From positions 32,773,501-32,837,500 of the forward strand of contig NC_079881.1 in assembly GCF_029227915.1 (NCBI RefSeq): 64,000 nt of DNA, written 5' to 3'. Under the pieces are notes generated by a model. It saw nothing but the letters and a program-made list of their open reading frames with translations, ran no database searches and was not told where the DNA came from. Position numbers and translations under genes: made by a program. Origin of the DNA: Hydractinia symbiolongicarpus (lineage: Eukaryota; Cnidaria; Hydrozoa; Anthoathecata; Hydractiniidae). Of this stretch, positions 47,885 through 59,982 are shown in pieces; position 1 is the stretch's first letter; each line of letters opens with the position of its first letter.

Positions 47885-50010
47885 GAGTCCGCTTCACTCG
47901 ACCCGTTAAGTAGACTTGAACTAGTCCAATGCAGCATCTCTGATGCCAAAACACCATAGCTTTTTTAACAAAATTTCATGATCACAGTGTCAAAAGATTT
48001 TTCAAGGTCAATGAGTACAGCACAAACAAAGTTTTGTTGGTCTAGCTCTGTAAGAATAAAATCAGAAACATCGACTAGTTTTCGAAACCCGGACTGTCTG
48101 TTATTTGTGCTAGTTGTGCTCAGAAATAAAATGAGAAATTTGTTCATGCATTTACTTTTTAAAAATTTTCATAGGAATTGGCAAGATGGAGATTGGATAA
48201 TTAGTAGGATCTGTTTTATTGCCGCACTTTTAAAAGTAGGCCTTTTTTATTCTTCCAACATTTAGGTACATAACCAGTAAATAAAGATTTGTTGAAAAGT
48301 TTTGATAAATAAATACCTAAAACCGACGAACCTGGTTTTAGCAGTCGTGAAACAATTCCGTCCAAGCCTAAGTTTTAGTGAACTAATTATTTTTTCGACA
48401 CTTTTGGTCTCAATAGGAGCCCATCGAAAATCGCGCCTGTTAACTGGTGGATTAACATTAGTAGTGCTGGAAGAAAATTTTGAGGTCAGTTTGGCACCAA
48501 CAGTGACAAAAAATGAATTAAATGTGTTGGAAATTTCTTTCGGGTGGGATGTTTCTGTACCATCGTTTTGGACTACTCGTTTTATTGAGGCAATATTGCC
48601 TGACTTATCAGAAACCAGTTTTTTTTAAGGCTTTCCAAGGTTGTTTTGGCCGTTTTTGAAAGTCCTACAAAACGTCATTATAGTACTCGTTTTTGAGTCG
48701 ACCTTATGTTTGAAAGCTTCCTAGTCTATGATAGATTTTGTTTTTGATGCTTTCCGTTTTAAGAAGTCTCTTTCTTTGATGGCTATTAATTAATTCATCA
48801 GTGACCCATGCCTAAACACGGCCGGAAAATTTGTGTTTTAAGGAACATGTTTGTCAGCCACTGTTTTAACATTTTTATTCAGTTTCTCGTATGCTTTATT
48901 AAGGTCATCATAATAATCAAAATATGACCAGTCTAAATTACTGAGGTCCTTTAGAAAAGCCTCTTCACTAAAGTTTTTGATAGTTTTAGGTTCAAATCTT
49001 AGCCTTTTAAATTTTCTGATCACATAAACTAAGCTGTGATCGCTGATGAATTAATCCATGACATCAATTTTTAGAAATACAAGAAATGTTAAAAAGTATC
49101 AAGTCTATAAGAGTGCTGCCATTTTCAGTAACACGAGTTGGCTCCATAATATGTTGAGTGGAGCATAATTCCTTTATTTTGGAGGAAAGAGCATATTTTG
49201 AAAGCATGTTACTTGTTAAAATCTCCCAAGATAAAAACTTCTTTTTCTTTTGGCAGTTTGAAAATGAGTACACAGGTCTTCAGTACTCTGCAAATCAGTA
49301 CCTCCAGGTGGCCTGTAAACCGCACACACGTAAGTAGGTTTATTTTTTTTCAGGAACACTTTCACCCATAGTGATTCAACATTTTTGCAGTATAGGTGCT
49401 TCAAAAGGTGGCTATCCAAGTTTTCATTTACAAAAATCAAAACACTCCCATCTCGTCTATTCCGATCATTCCTATAATAAACATAGCCTTCAATTTTAAC
49501 ATCATTGTCAGTGATGGTGTCATCAATTTTGTTTTCACAGATGGAGAATACATCAAGTTTTGTTTGATGTAGCAGAAGTTTAACACGGTCTAGTTTGAAT
49601 GACAGACCATTAATGTTGAGGTGGGCCATTTTTTAGTCCTTCCCATTTCTGATTACCTCAAAATCAAAGTTTTCATCAATAGTAATTTTGATGTTGTCCG
49701 GAATTTCCTCACCAAATGACTCCTCATTAGCAAACGGCAAATTACGAGAAAGACGAGGACTGCACACACAAAACAGTTTATCTTCAGGAGTCTTCATATA
49801 TTTTTGATATTTTTTATCCGATATAGTCTCATATTTTCTATGAGCCCATAGTCCACACTCGTCACACGAAATTGCTTTGTGTGTTTTTGCCACAGATTTT
49901 AAGCATGAAAAACAGGGATACCTAACAGCACCTGGGCAGATATCCCCTGACAAGAAGATTAAAAAATAGAAATACTTGCGCCTGCTTGGCTTAAGTTTTG
50001 ATAAAGCCAT
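47885..50010 (-). pseudogene. CR1/jockey-like LINE remnant (PHD-like, endonuclease, start of reverse transcriptase)
   Basis: The minus strand from 50010 encodes GDICPGAVRYPCFSCLKSV and ISCDECGLWAH, the PHD-like zinc region often found at the start of such LINEs. A TAA at 49635-49633 falls in frame between it and MAHLNINGLSFKLDRVKLLL, the AP-type endonuclease (YVCAVYRPPGG, then LGDF-like residues in another frame). Next come MLSKYALSSKIKELCSTQHI and STLIDLILFN (49064-49273), a linker (48838-49023) and the N-terminal reverse transcriptase box (AVLIDLEKSFDTV, about 47985). The last traces, HEILLKKLWCFGIRDAALD, end near 47890. Nonsense and frameshift changes are present, and most of the reverse transcriptase is lost. 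It is not a host PHD gene. Confidence 0.85.
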
Positions 50011-51254
50011 TAATTTTAATTGGAGAGTGAGCTGGCTTTCAAAATTTTTATTGCAAGCAGCAAGTGAAGAGCTTGTTGGGTACTTTTGAAAGAAGGTTTT
50101 GTAATTCTCAAAAATACAACGAACACAAAAATCAGTTTTAGCGTAAATCTGGGTTTTCTACCGGAGTAAAGTTACTTTTAAGTCGTAGGCCGTATCATTC
50201 GTAATAAACGGACCACTCAAAAGGTCAATGTGCAAGAAATCATACACACTTTAAAACCACATAGACGTCTATACAACTTTAATAGTAATTAATTTTTTTT
50301 ATAATAAATTTGCTACTTATTTATTTTTATTTTCTAGGAAAAGAAAAATTTTCCTTTAGTGTTTTTTTTGGCGGTAAAATAAGCTACGGTCTTTGAATGT
50401 ACTAAATAACAGTAAGTGTCGAAAGTTTGTTTTAACAGAGACTACGCGGGTAGCTTTGTTTGTTAAAAAATGCTAGGTACTAGCTTTAAGAAGGTAATAA
50501 ATACCTCTAAAAAGATTTTAAAATCATTGTTGTTCCTTTGAACTTGAATGTTTCGATGCAAATTTTTTAATGACATAGCTAGCTAGTTCGAAAAGTCAAG
50601 TTTTATAGAAAACTTGAGTTAAAAGCAAGGTACCTTATTGGTAACAAAAAAGTTGGCAAAAGGTGATTAAATTTTCGCTAGGTGACTAATATTTTTTGCT
50701 GACTAAAATGTTTGCCGACTTTTTTAATACTGACCACACTTTTTTGCTGACATTTTTTTTCCGACGTAACTTTTTTCCGACTTTTTTTCCAACCACCACT
50801 TTGCCGTTTTTTCTTTCTTGTTGCTAATTTTTATCAGTTTATACAATTATTCTTTATTAGTGACTAAATTCAAAAATTTAGTTGGCAAAAATTGACTAAA
50901 TTTTGTTCAAGTGACTAATATTTTGCCGACTTTATATTTTTGCCGACTAATTTTTTTAGCGACTTTTTTTACCGTTAAGTTAGGTGGTTATATCGAATAA
51001 ATCATGGATATTTAATATATGTAGGGAATTTTTTTTGTCATTCTCACTCATATTTGGATACCCATAACATTACATTTAAAGCAAGATGATTTGTCTTGTT
51101 AATTGTTCTATGTTGATTTAGTCTTTACTGATCATAAACTTTTTTACCACCATTAGCCCGACTGTCATGTAAGTCACTAAGGTCAAAAACGAACAACCGT
51201 TTCGTAGCCCCTTTAATGAAAACTTAACAACTCAAATTCCGGCGGACTGCATTT
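50011..51254. other. Spacer with degenerate TTTGCCGACT repeats
   Basis: From about 50640 to 50980, irregular repeats of TTTTTTGCCGACT and GGTGACTAATATTTT occur in two related blocks. No gene is seen. Confidence 0.55.
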
Positions 51255-51498
51255 TTTAATTGTATTTTTGAAATAAAAGCATGTCCGTCTGGAAAACTCC
51301 CGCGGTTTTCATACATATCCCGTGCGGCGGTAGGAGTCGCCATCTTCCATCAGCCTCGATATCGGTCAGAACTCAAATCGTAAACAAAGTGCAAATGCCC
51401 AAGCTACATGCTCATCTTCGGTACTGGAAAGAAAAACATGCTGAAGAATTGAAAGTTATTGTTACCTCTATTATTTTTTCACTTATACACTTAGAATA
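51255..51498 (+). promoter_or_regulatory. ZMYND11 5' region with YY1-like box and 3' splice site before the ATG
   Basis: CGCCATCTT at 51338-51346 is the inverse of the YY1-type AAGATGGCG box, in locally GC-richer DNA (CCCGTGCGGCGG). CACTTATACACTTAG ends at 51494, four bases before the ATG at 51499. This looks like an acceptor, either for a 5' untranslated exon or for a spliced leader, since hydrozoans trans-splice leaders. Confidence 0.45.
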
Positions 51499-54400
51499 AT
51501 GGTTGAACCCGAAGTGAGAAGGGCTTCCGATCCACGGGTTGCTAGGAAATTACATTTTGCTATAAAAAAGACATGTGAACAGAAGCAGGCGCCAATTTGT
51601 GAACGTATTTTTCGTGCACTGGCCATAGACAAGGTCCAGATAACCCGGTCGAGGCTTGAGATGCAGCTAAAAAATTCAGTTCATGATGGTGTTATATTAG
51701 AAAGCAACTCATCTGCACAGCGTGGAAAGAGTAGCAATGGCGAGGTGAAAGCCTCATACAGAGTGCCCAGTCTGGAGAATTTTTACGAGGTTTGTGTGGT
51801 AGATTCGTTCAGAATTATCAATAAAGATCAATTTTATTATCATCAGAGTCCATATTGGTGGTAATTGTGCGATAATATATTTGTATATTTTACCAATCCT
51901 ACCCGTGACCTGCAGCCAGACATACATTCTAAACCAATTAGCTAGCTAGCTATCTATAGCTAACTCAAATAAGCTCAAAATCTAAATGCTTTCTTTGCAT
52001 GTGAAAGCATTGTATTGTACGTTATTTAAAAGAGGTGTATATAATATCTGTATATTATAAAGCCCCCTGTGAACCAAATATTATAGGTGCAAGAGTAGGT
52101 AGTAAGGAGGAATTCATTTGAGTTTTTCCATTTTTTTTCCATGGATTTTTCTGCGGGTCTACGACTGGTTATGACTTGTGTTGTTCATTTTTACTGACAT
52201 ATATAATGTTTTAATTTCGCACTGAAAATAATTTACATGCGTACACAAATGCACTAGCAAAAATTACAAACAAACAAACCGCAATGGTATATGTGAATTA
52301 AAAGACTGACACTAAAACATTCACTGTTGAACAGAGAAAATAGTAATTGAGAAAAAACAGTTTAATTGCATTTTCAATCTGATATATATTCTGTGTTACT
52401 TTCAGGACGCGCACACAACTTATCTATATATCAGCAACCTTGATATCACCAGCCTTGATAAATATATAAATGGAAGAAACATGTAAAATTGAGTTCTCCA
52501 TTTTGTAAACAGGACTGCATTTTGAATTAGACTAAAGTGGGTGAGGACCAATGCAGTTTCATGAAAAATATTTTTCTGTGGGGTGTGATAAAATGACTGT
52601 TTTGAGTCTATGAGGTGTGGTAAGATAATTAATTGCTGATTGCCCTTTGCTTTACTGTCAGAAATGACTTAAAATTTTTGTAGCTAAGTTCAGTCTATTC
52701 ACATGAATTTATTTTCGCAGATGTTTAAAATGTAAATTTCCTTAAAAAATAAAAAAGCAACGTTTTGTGTGACTCAGGGTTAAATTTTTCATATTAAATA
52801 TTGAATAAATCTTTTTTTCTTTACAATAACCTAAGTTAATAAAAGGCTGTATTATATCTTTTGCATACAGAACATAAGCTAACAAAGCCTTACCCCCAAA
52901 ACAGTGTTCTTTATAAAAAGTTTATATGTTTCTGAAAGCCACCTTTATGTGATTGTTTTACAGAACTATGAAGATGACGGACACGATTGGTATTGTTGGG
53001 TTTGTCATCGAGAAGGAGAAGTTTTTCTATGTTCACGTTGTCCTCGCGTTATCCATAAAAAATGTGCTGAAGTCACTGTTGAAGATATTTCAGAAGATTT
53101 TGTTTGCTACTGCTGCAAGGTAAGATTCGTTATAGTTGTCACCCATGTTACTTTTGATAACATCAACGAAAAAATGTTTTCTGTTTTGTTTTGAAAACAT
53201 TGCTTTTTACTGTTTGGGAAAGGGGATTGATTGGCAAATTTACTTTTAATTATCTTTCCGAAATTGATTCAAACATCTGATTGACCAGCTTATCCTATGG
53301 TGTACTTTCTTTGCTCAACTTTCTTTTACAAGGCTACCAAAGGTTTGTTTTTTGTGAGAGAAATGCATTTAGCAAATTTTTTTTAGGATCTTGAATCAAC
53401 TAAGCAATATGGAAAAAAGGAACTACAGGAATTGGCTACTATGTTGGGTTTTACAGTTGAGCGCATGAAAAGCAAGGTACTCTGGCTTGATTATCTTAAT
53501 AACAAAATTAAATGAATAAGTTAAAAGGACAAGCAGAAGAAAAAGAAGTTATATACAATGTTGATAGAAATATCTAATTGCAGATCTAATTTATGTAGAT
53601 TCCTGATGTATATATTCTGAATGCAATTGTAGCAACTTTTTTTCAGTTCTTTTAACTATTGTCTTCATGTGTTTATATCTTTCTGACTGTGTTTACTACA
53701 GATGTTTGCATTTATGCAAAAAAGTTATTTAAGTAATTTTATACAGTGTGAGGAATTGTGGACCAGTCCTACAGAAGAAGAAGAACCGACGTTCAAATTA
53801 TTTATTTACAAAGACACAAATCTTATCGAGCTTGAGAAGGTAAGCTTAAGGTCTAAACAATAGTATTGCTGTGCTTGAAACTGAAGGCTTTTAGGTGAAG
53901 GTCTTTATTGATTATATGGTTTAAAAGAAACAAATCAAGTTTAATAATTTTACCAAAGTCAAGGGAAATAAATGTCGCAATTGACCCCTTTGAAAAATTT
54001 TTGTGTAAAAAAGGTCCTGAAATAGTATGTAAAGTTTTTATAAAACACCATCAATGACAAAAACCACATGAATCAGTTCAAAGAGTTGTTAGACTATTAT
54101 TACTATGGGAACCTTAAGCAGAAAGGGTGAAATTTTTATAAACAAAATTTTGTAATATAAATATCCGCGAATAGTTTTAACATATTTTGAGGGGGTAAAC
54201 TTTGCAATTAAGTTTTTTTTAAATATTTTCGCATGGCCTAACTTTTGCAGTATCTAGAAATATTCCTGGCAAAATTTCTAGAGAGTTCCAAAAATAGCAG
54301 AAAACTCTTAAAAAATTGCAGAAATTGGTTCTTTTTTTGTTTGTTTGTTTCTCCAATAACCAGTGACTGAATTCAGTTTTTTAATAAGAGACATTCCATC

Positions 54401-57400
54401 GTATGCAACTTATTTTTTATAATCTCTTTCAACAGAGTCTGTGTTATGCATAGTAATTTTGACTTTTTTTACTAATCAACAATTTTTTTTATTCATGCAG
54501 AAAGTTCGTAGACGAGAATTTGACAGTCTTGCTAAATTTCACTATGAAATCGAATGGCTATTTCACAATGCCGTTATATTCTATGGAGGTAAGCTGCTAT
54601 TGAAAATGTAGAGCTAAAGGTTTTCTTTGGCAAACATAACATATTCTTTAGGCTGGATGTATTTTTAAAATACATTCATTCTACCATATGCACTATATAT
54701 ATTTTCTTTCTCCATAGGTGAAAATAAAATCACAAACTTAGCTCGAATGGTAGTTTTAGATGGACAGAATGAGGTATGCTAGTAGTAAATACTAGATTAG
54801 ACCATTTTGTCAACATGTTTGTCCAATGATAATGCTATATTTAGGTACATATTAAAAGAGTGGAAAACCTTGAAAAATCACACAAATTTTAGCAAAAACA
54901 CCAGAAACGCCACAATGGCAAAAAACCTTTGACCCTTTCAGTACACGTAATCTTAGTTGCTATTTTAAAAGAATATATAAAACTTGTAAGTTTAAACGTA
55001 GACTGAATTCATCACAAGATCAAGTGATTTCAGGGCCGCCGTCCCCACCCCCCCTCCCAAAAAAAAATTTGTCAATAACTCTACCTTTTTTCAAAAATAC
55101 AAGACTTTTCCACTACAAAAAGGTTGAATTGTTTTTTTTTTTAAAAAAGCATTCTCCAAATATAAAGTTTATTATATACTTTTAATTACTTAAGAGACCT
55201 AAAGTTTTAAAAAACGCAATGTGTTTTGTATTGTGCTTTCTAACGCAAGATAAAATGGCTTATAATATATTGATCTCCATTTTACTTGCAGCTTTCCTCT
55301 ATTTATATTTATATACACATACCAGGACTGTCATGACTTACAACTTATATTTATTATTTATTTTATTTATGTAAACAGTTGTGTTGCACCTGTTTTCCAT
55401 GGCATTAGAGATCGCTTATTGTTTTTTAGTTAAGTCAAATTGACATCTGCTCCGAGTGCTACATTCGTTCAAATGAACGCATGCATGATTGGTTCTGTTT
55501 GCCATGTGTACGTTTGTTTTATGTTTGTTTTATAAGCTGTGCAATTCTGAAAGAAGGATCTGCTCAACTGTCCTATTATCATTTACATGACCGAAATTTT
55601 GTTTTTATATGTGTGTTGTGCACATTCCATCACAACTTTTTAAACATGTGTGATAGTTTTACTCCATGTACATAAGTATTTTAAGGGCAACATAAAATAA
55701 AATCCGAAATGAGTTTCATTTCTCCTGAAACCCTGTATATTTGCATTTCTGAAGACTAACAAAAGACTAATGAAATGCTCATTTCGCCCCTGACAAATAT
55801 GTAAAGGCTGCTTAAAAAGGCCATTTCAAGCCGTCAATTCGAATCAAACCCAAAGCGCAACATTAGTTACAAATCAGGTGTTGTGTATGTCTTTTTCTTC
55901 TTGTGCTGGAAGTTATTTCTTATTTTTTATTGCTGTTTTTGTTATTTTTGCTGTGTATTTACTTGTGTAGAAACCTCCACACCGAATTGTTTATGCGAAA
56001 CTTGGAAGCGATCCACCATGGCCCGCAAAGGTAATTATCGATATGTTTGTAAATATTAATTGAAGTCTCTAAAAATTGCCATACTGCCTTTCAGACTAAT
56101 TTTAAGAAACAAAGAGTTTTGCAAAGTTCGACAAGGTTTAGAAGGAAATTTTTTGTATTTCCCTAATTTATGAATTTTAGCATGCTGTAAATCATGCCTG
56201 GGAAACTTTCACATGGCCTTTAGACAAAATAAACGCCCTGAGAGATCACTCTTATGTTAGAAACGTTTGTAGTAAGATATTTTTAAGGTTCCAGACCTTT
56301 TTTGATGTGAAGAAATAAAATTCCTATAAGATTATTCGATCAAGCAATCAACTGCGAAATTAGCTTTTACGAAATTCCACATGAAAACAGGAAAATTCTA
56401 CGTTACCAGAGTTTTTACGCCTCCTAACACTCCTAAAAAAATATGATTGTAAAATGAGTGGGGAACCCTGGTTACATGGACGCAGAAATTAATTCATTTA
56501 GTTTGTTAATTTTTCGCGAAATTGCAAATTTTGTTTTTTGTAAACATATTTTCTAACCACTAACATGTTAACATAGAAGTGAATTGTGTTTTCTTTTTAT
56601 AATTTTTTTATATATATTTTTAGTTGCTACGCGAAAATGAAGATAATACAATGGTCGACGTCAGATTTTTTGGCGCACCATACCAGAGGTACTACTGCTA
56701 TGTTTTTGCTATATAATTTTATTTAACTTTTTCTTTTCCCTTTATTTATGTCACTTATTCTACTTTATACTGCCTCAAGCAACGAATTTTTTGGGGGAAA
56801 TTTAGCAGTTTTGACAAAAACCCGCCAATTTATTTGTTATTTAGCCGTCATCTAAATTTAAGTTCTGCCAATATTGTCAATTTTGATCAGTAAGAAAAAG
56901 ATTTTTTAGGAAGTAGATTTTAGTATTTGACGGCGAGTGATTTCCTTTTATATAAGTTTGTGATTGTTATTGTAGAGTACTAATGCTGTTGTCCTAATTG
57001 TACAAAAAAATTCCCGCCAAAAATGATTTATTTTCGCTCCCACCACACTTAATTCCCGCGATAAGTGATTTATTTTTACTCCTGCCACACTAAATTCCCA
57101 CCAAAAGTGATTTATTTTCGCTCCCGCCACACTAAATTCTCGCCAAAACTGATTTATTTTCGCTCCCGCCACACTAAATTCCCACCGAAAGTGTTTTATT
57201 TTTACACCCATCACACTAAATTCCCGCCAAAACTGATTTATTTTCGCTCCCGCCACACTAAATTCCCGCCAAAACTGATTTATTTTCGCTCCCGCCACAC
57301 TAAATTCCCACCGAAAGTGATTTATTTTTACTCCCATCACACTAAATTCCCGCCAATAGTGATTTATTTTTATCGCGACAAAATTTCTTTCCGCCATATA

Positions 57401-59982
57401 TTTTTCCACCAAAATTTCGTCGCTTAAGGTTCCTTTTAGTTTCTTTATTCTTTCAGGGCTTGGATTCCGGTTCGTAATATTTGGTCGATGGAAGATAAGC
57501 CAGCTAACAAAAAGCGATCGAAAGCATTGGTGCAATCAGAGAATGAGTTAAAGTTATACTTGCGTCTTTTGGCTAAAGCGAGAAAGCAAGCTAAGGTGGC
57601 AAACGTTTTTTTTTAGTTCGTTTATTCTCACAATTGAAATTAGAAGAATATGGGAATAATGGTACATTTGGGGAATATTTTTCAAGTTGGTTTTAAATGT
57701 TCATTGGTTTAAAACCATACAAGTTGTTAAAAAGTGAGAAAATAACAATGTATTTGTTACTGTCGATTTAGAATACAATAAGTAATTCCGATGATACGGC
57801 AACTGAAGAAGAAATTGACGACGAAGAGGAAGAATCTTTTACTCACGTTCAAAGGAAGCGACATAAATACGACAAAGAAGACGAAGATGACGAAGAACTA
57901 GCCGACGAAGAGGAGGAAGAAGAGATGGAAGACGACGACGACGATAACGATAGTGTGACGGAGTACAAATCAGCCAAGCGGAAAAAGAAAAAAGATAAAA
58001 ACAAATCGAAAGAAGGGAAGAACAAGCGCGATAGAGGTGACCAAAAAGTAAAACCGCGCAAGTTAAAAGCAGAGAAAAAATTCCGAGAACTACAAGAAGC
58101 TAAACTGCTGGAATATAAAAAGCGGCAGCAAAGAATTAAGTCTACCACCAGAGAAGTGAAAGTCTCGCTTAACAGAGCTGACATAAATGACAATATTAGT
58201 AGCCATGATGACAGTGCGGACATGCAACTAGCGAAGCAAATAAAAATGACAGACGACTATAAAATGATTGAAAAACTACAAGAACGTGTGCGACAGTTGG
58301 AAAAGTCGCTCGATCAAGTAAAAAACGAATACGAAAATGCTCAGGCCGAACTTGAGTCCACCCGTGTTGATTTAGCGGCAGAAAAACAAAAGAGCAAACG
58401 ATTACAAGAACAACTCGATAAAGGTCAGGAAATGAGTATTGAGAAACTTAAAAGTGATATGCAATTAAAGAAGCAGGATGATTTAGATGCGGCGGTTGAA
58501 GAGGAAAGAAAAAGAAACGAGATGGAATTCCAAGTACGATTAAATGAAGCTCTTGTCGATGAAAGACAACTTGCTGAAGCTAGAGTACAAGAGGCTGTAG
58601 AGAAAGGTAAGAAAAGAACTTAGGTAGGCGAGAAAAGAACTGAGGTAGGCAAGAAAAATGATGAGGTGGGCATGAAAGATTGTGTTTTGTTTTCTCTAAA
58701 GTCACCAAGGTTTTTATGTCACTAACAACGTTATGCAAACTTTACAAAAACGGTATTTAACTCTAAAAGATGTCGTCACTAGAATTGAAATAACGTAGAA
58801 AGGTGTCAGCAACAGTTTTAAGCATTTAAATTTTGTGAAAATAAAAAGGCGCGATATTTTAGGCGCAAATCGCACTTCATTTCTTTCATTTGCACGTTAT
58901 CATTTTATTATAATTTTTGCTCACCAGAGCGGGCACAACTTGAAGGGAAAGCGAAATCGATAAGTCAACGCGATCGTGAAGAAATGCAACGCAACTTGGA
59001 GTTGTACAAATCACAAGCGGAGATAAAACACAACCACGCGATAGAGGAGACCGTACGAAAGCTGAAGATCGAAGCCGAAATGACGAAACGGGCGTTGCAA
59101 GAAAACATGAGGCGTGTACAGATGGACACGGAACGTATGGTAGCAGCTGCAAAGAAGAAATCGTGGTGTTCCAACTGCACAAAAGAGGTAAAAGCGATCC
59201 GAACGTCCTTCTCCGCAGTGCGGAATATTTGAATCGAATGGTATAAGTATTTAGTTTGGCTAGTGAAATTTATTGCTTATAACCAATCAAAGTAGATTTG
59301 ATTTTTTTCTTAACAGGCCAATATGTTTAATTAGTTGTTCCTTGATTTTACCGTTCTACGCAAAATATTGTTTAGTGTAGGTCTTTGCAGATTGGGTCAG
59401 CGTAAGGAATGTTTGATATTGGTTGTGTATATTGGTTGTGTATTTGTTTTTGCTGTCTGTGCTGTTGCTTTTTAGTTCCATATCATGTGATAAGAACAAG
59501 AATGACATAGTGCTCCTACATACCAACTAACAGATTTTTATATAAAATAATTTTTTCAGGAAAACATTTTAAACATCGGGTTAAATCACGAAAAAAAAAC
59601 CTCATGAAAAATTAACAATAAGTTTTTTGCTTTCATTGTTTCTTATCCTTTTAATTCTTTAGAAGTAAGTTTTTATATGTTGTGATAGAAAAAGCGTAAA
59701 AAGTACATTGGCTTTGCTAGTAAAGAAGCGAAAGTTTAGCCAAAAAATCTTCCTTTGAGGGAGATGCGGAGCATACATGTGTTCAACCATCTACTGTTTC
59801 TTTTGTTGTAGGCTTTCTATCATTGTTGCTGGAACACGAACTATTGTTCAATTGATTGCCAACGCATCCATTGGACTTCTCATCGTTACCAGTGCACACG
59901 TGAAATGATGTCCACCTGTCGCTCGTGTCAGCAAAGACAAAATTTTACAAGTAATCTCGCTGGCCAGGTGCCTCCGAAATAA
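51499..59982 (+). CDS. ZMYND11: ZMYND11/BS69-like chromatin reader (13 exons, 793 aa)
   Basis: Exons: 51499-51789, 52964-53119, 53387-53476, 53747-53839, 54501-54588, 54718-54773, 55430-55507, 55971-56030, 56624-56688, 57457-57595, 57772-58606, 58928-59187 and 59812-59982; all GT-AG, with all phases consistent. Residues 1-97 are a winged-helix domain ([20 protein letters not shown]). Residues 98-149 are a PHD finger ([20 protein letters not shown]). Residues 150-258 are bromodomain-like ([12 protein letters not shown]), followed by a CxxC pair (DICSECY, WFCLPC). Residues 285-372 are a PWWP domain ([21 protein letters not shown]). An acidic then Lys-rich tract and a long coiled coil follow (373-730). 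The MYND zinc finger ([26 protein letters not shown]) is at about 718-775. The human protein is 602 aa; the acidic and coiled exon accounts for the extra length. Known role: a reader of H3.3 K36me3 that restrains elongation and recruits MYND partners. The first cage aromatic of the human PWWP appears replaced here. Confidence 0.95.
52125..52168 (+). repeat. Helitron 3'-end-like fragment in ZMYND11 intron 1
   Basis: TGGATTTTTCTGCGGGTCTACGACTGG resembles in shape and order the Helitron end at 5687-5716 (WGGATTTTTCYRCGGGYCT, then CTRR), here in degraded form. No 5' end is identified. Confidence 0.4.
57008..57365. repeat. 42-bp tandem array in ZMYND11 intron 9
   Basis: About eight to nine units of 42 bp of the form TAAATTCCCGCCAAAACTGA followed by TTTATTTTCGCTCCCGCCACAC. 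Unit length is a multiple of three, so long frames run through both strands; they are artefacts. Most units hold TTCCCGCCAAAA or TTCCCACCAAAA, close to the E2F site, plus CGCTCCCGCC. Confidence 0.9.
58607..58681 (+). repeat. Short tandem repeat starting at the ZMYND11 exon-11 splice donor
   Basis: The donor GTAAGAAAAGAACTTAG is followed by GTAGGCGAGAAAAGAACTGAG, GTAGGCAAGAAAAATGATGAG and GTGGGCATGAAAG. Each unit begins AG|GT, so up to four donor-like sites lie 17-21 bp apart. Confidence 0.7.

Noticed and set aside
49633-50010. PHD-finger host gene
   Set aside because: Followed in frame by a LINE endonuclease, so it is the N-terminal part of the LINE.
56948-57535. 195-codon minus-strand frame of repeated [14 protein letters not shown] units (and a plus-strand partner)
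   Set aside because: It is the 42-bp array read through; the unit is a multiple of three and the array lies in a ZMYND11 intron.
58886-59182. 98-codon minus-strand frame
   Set aside because: Antisense shadow of ZMYND11 exon 12.
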